Origin: an uncultured beta proteobacterium
GTDB lineage: Bacteria > Pseudomonadota > Gammaproteobacteria > Burkholderiales > Burkholderiaceae
Length of the DNA stretch: 53,048 nt
NCBI GenBank assembly: GCA_903821995.1
Contig: CAIJNI010000027.1
Location: 1-53,048 of the forward strand
Direction: 5' to 3'
Shown one piece after another: positions 1 through 8,913 of the stretch. Every line of letters starts with the position of its first letter. Within the stretch, counting starts at the first letter, position 1. A model generated the notes under the pieces. The model was not told the DNA's origin. It ran no database searches and saw only the letters and a program-made list of their open reading frames with translations. Position numbers and translations under genes: made by a program.

Positions 1-119
1 TATCGACCACCAGCACCACAAACCCAAGTGCCGAAAATCATCCACAATCAACCCATCATGATCCAATGATAAGATATAAATACTCTCTTTAATCGTGGTA
101 CTAAATTAACATCAGTTCA

Positions 120-1124
120 CTAATTTAAGTCGATTTTTAGATTAGCCTCTTTTACTAACTTAGCCCATTTTTGTCGGTCTTGTAGGATGAAATTATTAAA
201 TGATTCAGGTGATCCTCCACCATCTTCTGCGCCAACAACTTTCATTTTCTCAATGACATCTGGCATTTTTAATACCTTATTTACATCTTCATTGATTTTT
301 TGGACAATTTTTGGATCGAGCTTAGCAGGGCCAGCAAGCCCATACCAAGCCGTTGCTTCAAATCCTGGGAAGCCTAATTGTTCCATCGTTGGTAAATCTT
401 TATAGGCAGGAGAGCGTTTGGTTCTAGTTTGGCCAATTGCAATGACAGAGCCATTTTGAATATGTGGTGTTGCGGCAGTCATTGTTTCAAAAGCATAGTT
501 AATATGTCCTGCTACTAAATCTATTAACACAGGCCCACTTCCTTTATACGGAACATGTATTGCTTCTACACCGGCTTTATCTTTAAAAAGTTCAAGTGCG
601 AGATGTTGTGTACTTCCATTACCTGCTGACCCAAAGCTAATTTTGTTTGGGTTTTGTTTCATATAGCTCACCATCTCTTTGATCGTTTTCGCTGGGGCAT
701 TGACATTAGCAATCAAAATATTTGGTGTGATTCCTAGAAGGACAATGGGAGTGAAATCTGTATCAGCGTTGTAGGGTAATTTTGATCCTAAAGCAGGAAC
801 AATTGAGTTGGCGTTGACATGGGCTAATAAAAGGGTGTAACCATCATTAGGAGACTTGGCTGCAATATCTGCAGCAATTGTTCCTGCTGCACCACCGCGA
901 TTATCAATAATGACTTGTTGTCCCCACATCGTTGATAAGTTCATGGCGATGACTCTAGATATTGCATCGGACCCTCCACCAGGTGGAAAGCCAACAATCA
1001 GCTTGACTGGTTTTGAAGGCCATGGGTTTGACTGTGCCATAGCAGAATAACTAGTGATCAGAAAGCTTGATAGAAGGCTTAAACACAAAAGTCGGGTAAA
1101 GAGTTTTGTTATAGATACTTGCAT
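120..1124 (-). CDS. Bug/TctC-family tripartite tricarboxylate transporter substrate-binding protein
   Basis: Periplasmic carboxylate-binding protein of the Bug (Bordetella uptake gene)/TctC family, 334 aa, the usual length. A Sec-type signal peptide covers about residues 1-31 and ends in SAMAQ. The family signature follows: PSKPVKLIVGFPPGG and then VIIDNRGGAAGT, with the SPNDGYTLL motif. These proteins bind carboxylates between two lobes and hand them to a TctAB permease, but no TctA or TctB gene lies nearby. The start at 1124 is preceded by an AGGGAAAA ribosome-binding site. It lies 49 nt downstream of the class V aminotransferase on the same strand, so the two may be co-transcribed. The family is certain; the ligand is unknown. 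Confidence 0.92.
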   Translation of the reverse strand: MQVSITKLFTRLLCLSLLSSFLITSYSAMAQSNPWPSKPVKLIVGFPPGGGSDAISRVIAMNLSTMWGQQVIIDNRGGAAGTIAADIAAKSPNDGYTLLLAHVNANSIVPALGSKLPYNADTDFTPIVLLGITPNILIANVNAPAKTIKEMVSYMKQNPNKISFGSAGNGSTQHLALELFKDKAGVEAIHVPYKGSGPVLIDLVAGHINYAFETMTAATPHIQNGSVIAIGQTRTKRSPAYKDLPTMEQLGFPGFEATAWYGLAGPAKLDPKIVQKINEDVNKVLKMPDVIEKMKVVGAEDGGGSPESFNNFILQDRQKWAKLVKEANLKIDLN

Positions 1125-1172
1125 GTTATTTTTTCCCTTAATATCTCAATACTTTTGTTATAAAAATAGTTT

Positions 1173-2357
1173 TTACTGAAGAATTTCTTGGGCAGCAACA
1201 ACTCCACTTCCTGTAAGTTTGATACCAGTTGCTTTTAAGGCCATTTCAGTGCCGCTCAATGCCCCCAATAAAGCAAGTTCATTGCAATCACCCAAATGAC
1301 CAATGCGAAACATATGTCCTTTTATCTTTCCAAGACCGGTTCCAAGAGATAAGTTATAGCGTTCTAGGGCTACTTTTCTGACATCATCAGCATTAACGCC
1401 TTGAGGCATCACCACTCCTGTAAGAACTGGAGAATAAACGGATGAATCTTGACATTGAAGTTCTAGACCCCAAGCCGCAACTGCTGCTCTGCATGCTTTG
1501 GCAAGACGATCGTGACGTTTAAAGACATTATCTAAACCCTCAGTCATGATCATCTCCATGGCTTCGTGAAGCCCATACATCAGGTTAGTTGAGGGAGTCG
1601 TTGGCCAATAACCGTTTTTATTAGATTCTAAAATTTCATCCCAAGCCCAAAAAGCCTTAATTAAATTAGATTTTTTATTAGCTTCTAAGGCTTTAGGTGA
1701 AATCGCATTAAATCCCAGGCCTGGTGGCATCATTAAGCCCTTTTGTGAGCCGCTAATAGAAACATCAACACCCCATTTTTCATGTTCATAATCAATAGAG
1801 GCTAAACCAGAAATCGTATCTACAATGAGTAATGCTGGGTGTTTGGCATTATCTATCGCATGGCGAACCGCTTGAATGTCCGAAGTCACACCGGTGGAAG
1901 TTTCATTGTGGACAACGCAAACGGCTTTAATTTGATGATTCGTATCTTTTAAAAGTCGTTCTTCGATCAGATGAGGATCGATACCATACCGCCAGTTATC
2001 GCCGGATGGTCTTGAGATAAATTCTGTTTTTATACCTAAACGATCCGCTAGCTTTTTCCACAATGTGGCAAAGTGACCTGTTTCATACATCAGAACTAAG
2101 TCACCTGAGGAAAGGGTGTTGACCATGGCACCTTCCCATGCGCCGGTCCCTGAAGAGGGGAAGATAATGACAGGTTGGGTCGTTTTAAAAATCTTTTGTA
2201 TTCCGCTGATAAGTTTTAGTCCTAGTTGTCCAAATTCTGGGCCACGATGATCAATCGTTTGATAGCTAATTGCTCTTAAAACACGGGGTGGGACTGGGCT
2301 TGGTCCAGGAATATGGAGAAAATGTTGGCCAGAAGCGTGGGAATCAAGTTTTAGCAT
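1173..2357 (-). CDS. Class V aminotransferase (serine/alanine-glyoxylate aminotransferase-like)
   Basis: PLP-dependent aminotransferase of fold type I, class V, about 394 aa, resembling serine-glyoxylate, alanine-glyoxylate or serine-pyruvate aminotransferases. The N-terminal HIPGPSPVPPRVL motif, the cofactor-binding FPSSGTGAWEG segment, the VVHNETSTGV segment, the Asp in LLIVDTISGLAS and the Schiff-base lysine in SGSQKGLMMPPG are all present. I chose the ATG at 2357 over an upstream in-frame TTG at 2387, because the ATG has an ACGAGA-like ribosome-binding site and is followed at once by family-like sequence. It is divergent from the FAD/Fe-S dehydrogenase, with about 170 nt between the starts. 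Amino transfer onto glyoxylate next to a 2-hydroxy-acid dehydrogenase would fit glycolate/glyoxylate or 2-oxo-acid metabolism. That pairing is inferred. Confidence 0.88.
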   Translation of the reverse strand: MLKLDSHASGQHFLHIPGPSPVPPRVLRAISYQTIDHRGPEFGQLGLKLISGIQKIFKTTQPVIIFPSSGTGAWEGAMVNTLSSGDLVLMYETGHFATLWKKLADRLGIKTEFISRPSGDNWRYGIDPHLIEERLLKDTNHQIKAVCVVHNETSTGVTSDIQAVRHAIDNAKHPALLIVDTISGLASIDYEHEKWGVDVSISGSQKGLMMPPGLGFNAISPKALEANKKSNLIKAFWAWDEILESNKNGYWPTTPSTNLMYGLHEAMEMIMTEGLDNVFKRHDRLAKACRAAVAAWGLELQCQDSSVYSPVLTGVVMPQGVNADDVRKVALERYNLSLGTGLGKIKGHMFRIGHLGDCNELALLGALSGTEMALKATGIKLTGSGVVAAQEILQ

Positions 2358-2524
2358 ATCTATCTCGTTTTTATCTGTAGTTATCAATTACTTTGTATTT
2401 TAGAGGATACAAGAGAATCTCTTTAGAATAGTGTATTCTTATTTTTCTGATCATCTTGAATAAAAGCTTTAAAACTCATGCTGCTAGACCTTTTATCAAA
2501 GTCATATTCACAACCTTTTAGTTC

Positions 2525-5521
2525 ATGAATAAACCCAATGAAGCTCACTTTTTAGGGCAACGACTAACTTCAGAAACTTCAGGTGAGGTTTTGGTTGATA
2601 TTGCGGATCGTGGTCGTTATGCCACAGATGCTTCAATCTATCAGGCTATGCCCATTGCTGTCTTTATCCCTAAAACAGCAGAAGATATTGTCAGCGCCAT
2701 TCAGATTACAAAAGAGTTTCATGTTCCTATTTTGCCCCGCGGTGGCGGAACAAGTCAGTGTGGTCAAACTACGGGGACTGCGCTTGTCATCGACAATTCC
2801 AAATACTTCCGAAATGTATTAGATCTTGATATCGAGAAAAAGACGGTTGAGGTAGAGCCTGGGATCGTATTAGATACCTTGAATGCTCAGCTCAAAAAAC
2901 ACAAACTATGGTTTCCTGTAGATGTATCTACTGCCGGTCAAGCCACTATTGGTGGGATGGCAGGAAATAACTCTTGTGGGAGTCGATCTATTGCCTATGG
3001 CAACATGGTTCACAATGTTTTAGGAATTGATGCCTGGCTGGCTGATGGGCAGAGCGCTCATTTTGGACTGATGAATCAGGCGTCCGGCCGTGCTCTTCAA
3101 TTAGGACAATTTGTAAAAAACTTAGCAGATGAACATCATGAGCAAATTGAGGCGATGTGGCCTAAAGTTTTGCGACGTGTTGCTGGATACAACCTCGATA
3201 TTTTCAACAATCAGAATGAAAAACCATATACATCTGACGGTCAAGTCAACTTAGCGCACTTGCTGGTCGGGAGCGAAGGGACACTGGCTTATTTTAATAA
3301 ACTAAAACTAAAGTTAGCTCCTTTACCTATTCATAAGACACTTGGGGTGATTAACTTTTCAAGTTTCTATCAAGCGATGGATAGTGCACAGCACATTGTT
3401 AAGTTAGGGCCTTGTGCTGTTGAGCTCGTAGATCGTACGATGATTGATTTAGCACGAGTCAACCCTGCATTCAAAAAAGTGATCGAAACTGGGTTGATCG
3501 ATCATACTGCGACAACCCCGGAGGCAATACTTCTTGTCGAATTTGCGGGCGATGAATTAGCGCCCCTAGAACAAAAGGTAAGAGACTTAGTCACGTTGAT
3601 GGCTGATCTTGGTTTGCCAGGTAGCGTTGTGCAAATGTTAGATCCTCATCGCCAAAAGGATTTGTGGGAGGTTAGAAAAGCAGGTCTTAACATCATGATG
3701 AGTCTCAAAGGTGATGGAAAACCGGTCAGTTTTATTGAGGATTGCGCTGTACCTTTAGAGCATTTAGCTGAGTACACGTCGGCGTTGACTGAAGTATTTG
3801 GAAAGCACAACACCCGCGGTACATGGTATGCCCATGCCTCAGTGGGTACCCTACACGTAAGACCTATTTTAGATATGAGAAGAGATGGCGCTCAAAAAAT
3901 GCGAGCGATTGCAGAAGAGGCCTCAGAATTAGTGCGCAAATATAAAGGTGCTTTTAGCGGAGAGCATGGTGATGGTATTTGTCGTGGTGAGTGGATTAGT
4001 TGGCAATTTGGACCGGTATTAAATCAGGCGCTCAAAGAAATTAAACATGCATTTGATCCAGGTGCTCTATTTAATCCTGGGAAAATTATTGATACGCCTA
4101 AAATGGATGACCGTTCACTGTTTAGATTTTCACCGGACTACAAAATAACACCGATAAAGACATCACTTGACTGGTCTACTTGGAATGTAACAAATAACCC
4201 AGTGACTGAGGAGGTCTCATTGCCAGGTACTGGAAATGATTCTTCTGGTGGTTTGTCTAAGGCAGTTGAAATGTGTAATAACAATGGCCATTGTCGGAAG
4301 TTTGATGCCGGCAGCATGTGTCCAAGTTATCGCGTCACACGGGATGAAAAGCATTTGACCAGAGGGCGCGCGAATACCTTACGCTTAGCACTTTCCAATC
4401 AATTGGGTGGGGCTGGATTAGCTAGTTCAGAAGTTCACGAAGCGATGGACTTATGCGTTAGTTGCAAAGGATGTAAAAGAGAATGTCCAACGGGTGTGGA
4501 TATGGCCAAAATGAAAATTGAGTTCTTAGACCATTACAAAAAAGAACATGGTCATAGTTTAAGAGATAAACTCATTGCCTATTTGCCTCTTTATGCACAC
4601 TGGATTTCTAGAGTCCCAGGGCTCTCTTCATTGCTCAATATGAGGAATTCAGTTTATCCGATTGCTTACCTTTTAGAAAAGTTCATTGGAATATCGGCTA
4701 AACGAAGTTTGCCTCAGTGGCGCTCTGATAACTATTGGTCTATACAAGAAGAACGGACTACTGATGATGGTTTAGAGATATTTTTTAAATCAGAAAAGCC
4801 AGTCGTTTTGTGGGCTGATACCTTTAATGGTACGTTTGAATCTGAAAATATCTTAGCCGCCCAAAAAGTCCTAGAGTCTGCTGGGTACTCAGTTCATATT
4901 CCAAAGAAGGTAAAAGGGCATTATTGTTGTGGTCGGACTTATCTAGCTACAGGGATGATTGATCTTGCCAAACAAAGTGCGCAAGAATTGACGGATGTAC
5001 TTCTGCCCTTTGTACATCAAAATATTCCTATCATTGGACTGGAGCCTTCTTGTATTTTAAGTTTAAGAGATGAATTTCTAGTCATAGGATTAGGAACATC
5101 GGCTGAAGAACTTTCACTCAAAAGTTTTACATTTGAAGAATTTTTGATGATTGAAAAACATGCTGGGCGTTTAGAGCTTCATTTGAAGCCAACCACACAG
5201 CAAATTTTATTGCATGGGCATTGTCACCAAAAAGCATTTGATGTGGTCAGTCCTGTACTGGAATTATTAAAACTGATTCCAGGGGCTAAGCCTGAGTTAA
5301 TAGAAACATCTTGCTGCGGGATGGCTGGAAGTTTTGGTTATGAAACTGAACACCTGGATATTTCCCTGCAAATGGCAGAACTGAAATTACTACCTGCCAT
5401 TCGTATGTCGCCAAATGCGATATTAGCAGCGGATGGATCGAGTTGTCGGCATCAGATTTTAGATGGTGCAGGGCGAGAGGCCCTGCATGTGGCTAGAATA
5501 TTAGAAATGCATCTAGAATAA
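2525..5521 (+). CDS. FAD-binding and (Fe-S)-binding dehydrogenase, YdiJ/GlcD-GlpC fusion type
   Basis: A 998-aa two-part oxidoreductase. Residues about 40-180 form a PCMH-type FAD-binding domain (LPRGGGTSQCGQTTG, GGMAGNNSCGSRS) and about 270-530 the FAD-oxidase C-terminal domain (ending GALFNPGKI). Next come iron-sulfur motifs: cysteines 584, 590 and 599, then C644-x2-C647-x2-C650-x3-C654. Two CCG domains follow, with cysteine pairs at 801-802 and 930-931. Length and order match E. coli YdiJ, a D-2-hydroxyglutarate dehydrogenase, and related D-lactate/glycolate dehydrogenases. It probably oxidises a D-2-hydroxy acid and passes electrons to the quinone pool at the inner membrane face. No clear Shine-Dalgarno precedes the ATG. 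The exact substrate cannot be read from sequence. Confidence 0.9.
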   Translation: MNKPNEAHFLGQRLTSETSGEVLVDIADRGRYATDASIYQAMPIAVFIPKTAEDIVSAIQITKEFHVPILPRGGGTSQCGQTTGTALVIDNSKYFRNVLDLDIEKKTVEVEPGIVLDTLNAQLKKHKLWFPVDVSTAGQATIGGMAGNNSCGSRSIAYGNMVHNVLGIDAWLADGQSAHFGLMNQASGRALQLGQFVKNLADEHHEQIEAMWPKVLRRVAGYNLDIFNNQNEKPYTSDGQVNLAHLLVGSEGTLAYFNKLKLKLAPLPIHKTLGVINFSSFYQAMDSAQHIVKLGPCAVELVDRTMIDLARVNPAFKKVIETGLIDHTATTPEAILLVEFAGDELAPLEQKVRDLVTLMADLGLPGSVVQMLDPHRQKDLWEVRKAGLNIMMSLKGDGKPVSFIEDCAVPLEHLAEYTSALTEVFGKHNTRGTWYAHASVGTLHVRPILDMRRDGAQKMRAIAEEASELVRKYKGAFSGEHGDGICRGEWISWQFGPVLNQALKEIKHAFDPGALFNPGKIIDTPKMDDRSLFRFSPDYKITPIKTSLDWSTWNVTNNPVTEEVSLPGTGNDSSGGLSKAVEMCNNNGHCRKFDAGSMCPSYRVTRDEKHLTRGRANTLRLALSNQLGGAGLASSEVHEAMDLCVSCKGCKRECPTGVDMAKMKIEFLDHYKKEHGHSLRDKLIAYLPLYAHWISRVPGLSSLLNMRNSVYPIAYLLEKFIGISAKRSLPQWRSDNYWSIQEERTTDDGLEIFFKSEKPVVLWADTFNGTFESENILAAQKVLESAGYSVHIPKKVKGHYCCGRTYLATGMIDLAKQSAQELTDVLLPFVHQNIPIIGLEPSCILSLRDEFLVIGLGTSAEELSLKSFTFEEFLMIEKHAGRLELHLKPTTQQILLHGHCHQKAFDVVSPVLELLKLIPGAKPELIETSCCGMAGSFGYETEHLDISLQMAELKLLPAIRMSPNAILAADGSSCRHQILDGAGREALHVARILEMHLE

Positions 5522-5614
5522 ATAAATTCGTAATAGAATAGACAGGAAAAAGTAAATCTCTTAGAAGAACACTTTTACGAGAATAATGCACATCAAATAC
5601 ATAAGGAGACCTTG

Positions 5615-6190
5615 ATGCAAGGTAAGACATATAGCCAAGAGGAAATGAAAGCCTTTACAGCACGTTTTAAAGACCTCGTGCCTAGTAAAAAAAGCTTTAA
5701 TGAGCAAAGTGTTGGCATCCCGGGCGAAGCCTATGAATTGATTGCTGCTCAGAGTGTATATTCTGTGATGGCGCCAGAGGGAAATACTCGTAAAGCTGCT
5801 AAACCTGCTGTGGTTGGAGTTCCTGGACTTGAAGTTGCTATTGCTGTTTGTCCTCCAGGACAAGGACCAGCACTTCATGATCATCAAAGAACGGTTGAAA
5901 CTTTCATGTGCTTAAGTGGACGGTATGAAATTATTTGGGGAAATAATGGTGAAGAAAGTATTATTTTAGAGCCATTTGACCTCATTTCAATTCCGCCAGG
6001 AGTCTATCGTCGTTTTAGAAATGCCTCAGATGACCATGATGCAAAACTACTGGTGCTTGTGCAGGGTTCAATCAAGGATACCTTTGGGGATGTTGCATTT
6101 GACCCAAAAATTGCGCAAGAGGTTGATCGTCGATGGGGACCTGAAGTTGTTAAAAATTTCAAAAATATTGGGATCACGTTTGGTGAATGA
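5615..6190 (+). CDS. Single-domain cupin protein
   Basis: Cupin-fold protein of 191 aa. The first cupin motif is clear: GPALHDHQRTVETFMCLSG gives the two histidines and the glutamate that bind metal. In the second motif the usual histidine is replaced by arginine (IPPGVYRRFRN), so a canonical 3-His/1-Glu site is incomplete. The start is ATG 5615, with a GGAGA site seven bases upstream; a TTG lies directly before it. It is closely related to the C-terminal half of the double cupin at 25050-26168 and more distantly to the cupin at 8375-8911. It opens an apparent operon with an esterase, an enolase-superfamily enzyme, a second cupin and a Bug protein. An isomerase, lyase or dioxygenase role is possible; none is shown. 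Confidence 0.85.
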   Translation: MQGKTYSQEEMKAFTARFKDLVPSKKSFNEQSVGIPGEAYELIAAQSVYSVMAPEGNTRKAAKPAVVGVPGLEVAIAVCPPGQGPALHDHQRTVETFMCLSGRYEIIWGNNGEESIILEPFDLISIPPGVYRRFRNASDDHDAKLLVLVQGSIKDTFGDVAFDPKIAQEVDRRWGPEVVKNFKNIGITFGE

Positions 6191-6233
6191 TGGGAATTAG
6201 TTTTTTTGAGTTCAACCTAAAGGTTATCAAACT

Positions 6234-7214
6234 ATGAAATATCCTGAGACACCCATGAATCCTGAATTAGCCGGATTAATGGGAAAAATGAAAGATTTAG
6301 GTTTGGGAGCCGTAGATGTGACTACGGTTGATTTATCCTTTGCCCGTGCCGAGTTAGCAAAGCAATATGCTTATCTTAATCAAGAGCCAATTCAGGTTTC
6401 TGAGGTAGAGGTAGGAACTTTTAACTTTGAGGGTGAGTCGATTCGAGTGAGATGTTATTTACCCAAATTATCGACTGATCAATCGACTTGGGGTATCTAT
6501 TTACATGGGGGTGGTTGGACCTTTGGAGATGAAGATACTCATGACGGTGTAGCTCGTGCATTTTGTGCCGCTAGTCAAATGCCTTTAGCATCGATCGGGT
6601 ATTCACTTGCACCGGGTAAAAAATTCCCTTTCCAAAATAAACAAATTGCACATGTCATACAAGAGTTAGTGGAAATTTTCCAGAGTGAGTTACCGACGTC
6701 GTCTGATCCAGTTAAGCTCATTTTGATTGGCGACTCTGCTGGGGCAAATTTAGCTTTATCTGTGTATCAAGATTATTTAAATGAAAAGACTCGATCACAG
6801 GTTGTTGGTATGGTTTTGTACTATGCCGTATTGAGTGCAAATACAAATTTAGATTCTTGGAATAGGTTAGGAGATGGACGATATGGTTTATCGACTAAGG
6901 CAATGAATTGGTATTGGGATCAGTTTTTAGAAAATTCAACTCAAAAAACATTGCCTCAAGTATCTCCAATAGACTCGAATAATAAAGTGCTTCCTCCAAT
7001 GTGGCTTTTAGTTGGCAACTTAGACCCCTTATTAGATGACACCTTAAATTTTGCAGAAAAGCTCAAAGTCGAAAGAATTGCACATGAAGTTCATGTGCTT
7101 GAGGGCTATCCTCATGGTTTTTTACGTTTTTGTAAACAACTCGATGGCGTGAATCAAATTATTCAGAAATCAGGTGTAGCAATGCAACAAATGAAAAATG
7201 GAAGCTTTAAATGA
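6234..7214 (+). CDS. Alpha/beta-hydrolase, HSL-like esterase/lactonase family
   Basis: Cytoplasmic alpha/beta-hydrolase of 326 aa in the hormone-sensitive-lipase-like group. The oxyanion-hole motif YLHGGGWTFGD is present. The nucleophile is Ser168 in GDSAGAN, the acid is in GNLDPLLDD and the catalytic His is in GYPHGFL. No signal peptide is seen. Such enzymes hydrolyse short-chain carboxyl esters or lactones. The gene lies 43 nt after the cupin and overlaps the next gene by 4 nt (ATGA), indicating translational coupling and a shared pathway. It could open a lactone or ester before the enolase-superfamily enzyme acts; that is inference from context. Confidence 0.88.
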   Translation: MKYPETPMNPELAGLMGKMKDLGLGAVDVTTVDLSFARAELAKQYAYLNQEPIQVSEVEVGTFNFEGESIRVRCYLPKLSTDQSTWGIYLHGGGWTFGDEDTHDGVARAFCAASQMPLASIGYSLAPGKKFPFQNKQIAHVIQELVEIFQSELPTSSDPVKLILIGDSAGANLALSVYQDYLNEKTRSQVVGMVLYYAVLSANTNLDSWNRLGDGRYGLSTKAMNWYWDQFLENSTQKTLPQVSPIDSNNKVLPPMWLLVGNLDPLLDDTLNFAEKLKVERIAHEVHVLEGYPHGFLRFCKQLDGVNQIIQKSGVAMQQMKNGSFK

Positions 7215-8329
7215 AAATCAAAACAGTAGACAGTTTTATTGGTCGTCTTAAATTAGGGATTCCTTTAAAGATGGCAGGAAAGTTAATCGAAACTTCAGAT
7301 AATTTATTTGTTCGTATCGAAAGTGATAATGGTGTGGTTGGTTGGGGTGAGGCTGCTTCTGCGCCGACGATGACGGGTGAAACTGCGGCAGGGATGTTAG
7401 GTGCTGCAAGGTATTTGACTCCAGATATTTTGAATAAAGACTACTCTGATCCGGAAGTTTTCCTTCATCAGCTTGATAAAAGCATGGTAGGAAATAACGC
7501 CGCAAAATCTGCGATTGAAATGGCTTTTATGGATGCTTTAGCAAGAAGTCAAAAGCTTCCTCTGAATCAATTGCTAGGCAAGATGTACCGCAGTAGCGTA
7601 CCCGCATTATGGATGATTGCAGGACAGGGTGGGATTAAAGATGCGGATCAAGCCCTCGAAAAATATAATGAAGGGTGGCGTTGTTTCAAGGTAAAGGTTG
7701 GAATGGAATCCCCAGCTGCGGATGCTAAAAGATCGATTGAGGTGCTGACTGCTTTACCTAAAGATGCTCAAGTTTCAGCAGATGCCAATCGTGGATACCA
7801 ATTAGGCCAAGCAATCGATTACTTGAAATTAATCAGTGGTAAAGGATTAGCCTTTTTTGAGCAACCTATTACTCCCAAAAATGACGATGACTGGAGAGCA
7901 TTATCAGCTGCATCAGAGGTCCCAATTGGTGTTGATGAGTCATTAAGTTCAATTGAAAAATTAGAACATTTTTTAGATGGCAAATTAGTGCAGGGTGGGA
8001 GTTTTAAAGCGATCAAGTTGGGTGGAGTTAGTCGGGTTGTTAAAGCTTGTGCGATGGCCACTCATGAAGGTTTTAAAATTAACTTAGCATGTAAAGTTGC
8101 TGAAACAAATATTGCTACGGCTGCTTTATTACAAATTGCTTCTGTTTTGCCTGAGTTATCTTGGGGGATTAGTTTGACTAATCTTTATTTGCAAGATGAG
8201 TACACTAAAAATCCTCCCGTATTTAAGGACGGAGTTGCATCAGTGCCTACTGGGCATGGCCTTGGAGTGGATGTAGATGAAGACTTTTTACGATCCACCA
8301 AAGTTGATGATGCGCAATTATTTGAATAA
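7211..8329 (+). CDS. Enolase-superfamily enzyme, mandelate racemase/muconate-lactonizing type
   Basis: Enolase-superfamily member of 372 aa with a complete muconate-lactonizing-enzyme-subgroup active site. KxK is at Lys160/Lys162, the metal ligands are Asp191 (in DANRGY), Glu217 (in FFEQP) and Asp242 (in GVDES), and a second base is Lys269 (AIKLGG). The N-terminal capping domain covers about residues 1-125. These enzymes abstract a proton alpha to a carboxylate; known activities include cycloisomerisation, racemisation, epimerisation and o-succinylbenzoate synthesis. The ATG overlaps the stop of the esterase gene. With neighbouring esterase, cupins and Bug protein, a carboxylate or lactone substrate is likely, but the specific reaction is unknown. 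Confidence 0.9.
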   Translation: MKIKTVDSFIGRLKLGIPLKMAGKLIETSDNLFVRIESDNGVVGWGEAASAPTMTGETAAGMLGAARYLTPDILNKDYSDPEVFLHQLDKSMVGNNAAKSAIEMAFMDALARSQKLPLNQLLGKMYRSSVPALWMIAGQGGIKDADQALEKYNEGWRCFKVKVGMESPAADAKRSIEVLTALPKDAQVSADANRGYQLGQAIDYLKLISGKGLAFFEQPITPKNDDDWRALSAASEVPIGVDESLSSIEKLEHFLDGKLVQGGSFKAIKLGGVSRVVKACAMATHEGFKINLACKVAETNIATAALLQIASVLPELSWGISLTNLYLQDEYTKNPPVFKDGVASVPTGHGLGVDVDEDFLRSTKVDDAQLFE

Positions 8330-8374
8330 GTAGGGTCGTAAAAACTATAAAATCATAAAAAGAAGGAGACAAGT

Positions 8375-8911
8375 ATGTCTGAAATAATGAACTCTGAAGA
8401 AATGGAGAAGAGACGGATTGCACGTTGGGGAAAGGTTGCCCCGTATGGTGAATCATTTATTGAAAGTCGCTTACCTGGATTTCAGAAAAACTTATATAAG
8501 ATTATCAATCGAGGCGTCTTAGAAAACCAAGGGGTCAGTCCTGCCATTGAAGGCGACCATCGTTTTGGTGTCAGCTTAATTGAAATCCCACCGGGGCAAG
8601 GCGCTAATTTGCATTCTCACCTGACTGAGGAAGTTTTTTTTCCTTTAAATGGCAAGATGATTGTCTTTTGGGGGGACAATGCTGAACATCAGGTTGAGTT
8701 GAATCAATGGGACTGTTTTTCAGTGCCAGTTGGGTTGATGCGCGGTTTTAAAAATCCGAATGACCATACATTAGTTGTATATTCCGTGGTTGGTGGGACA
8801 GATGCAGAAGTGGGACGCATTACTTGGCATCCTAAAGTCATGGAATTAGCTGAAGAAACTGGCTTAGTTTTTGACACTACAGGATATTTAAAAGATAAGA
8901 AAGCAGACTAA
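8375..8911 (+). CDS. Single-domain cupin protein
   Basis: Second cupin of this operon, 178 aa, with start ATG 8375 preceded by a strong AGAAGGAGA ribosome-binding site. The first cupin motif GANLHSHLTEEVFFPLNG supplies His-x-His and Glu. The second motif has arginine where the canonical histidine would sit (VPVGLMRGFKN), as in the other cupins of this window. No signal peptide is present, so it is probably cytoplasmic. It lies 45 nt after the enolase-superfamily gene and 2 nt before the Bug gene, so it belongs to the same transcription unit. The function is unknown beyond the fold. Confidence 0.85.
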   Translation: MSEIMNSEEMEKRRIARWGKVAPYGESFIESRLPGFQKNLYKIINRGVLENQGVSPAIEGDHRFGVSLIEIPPGQGANLHSHLTEEVFFPLNGKMIVFWGDNAEHQVELNQWDCFSVPVGLMRGFKNPNDHTLVVYSVVGGTDAEVGRITWHPKVMELAEETGLVFDTTGYLKDKKAD

Positions 8912-8913
8912 TC

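Noticed and set aside
1..119. Possible partial minus-strand gene at the left edge (ATG at 39-41 or an open frame from about 100)
   Set aside because: Only about 13 or 33 codons are visible, start signals are poor and no family can be recognised.
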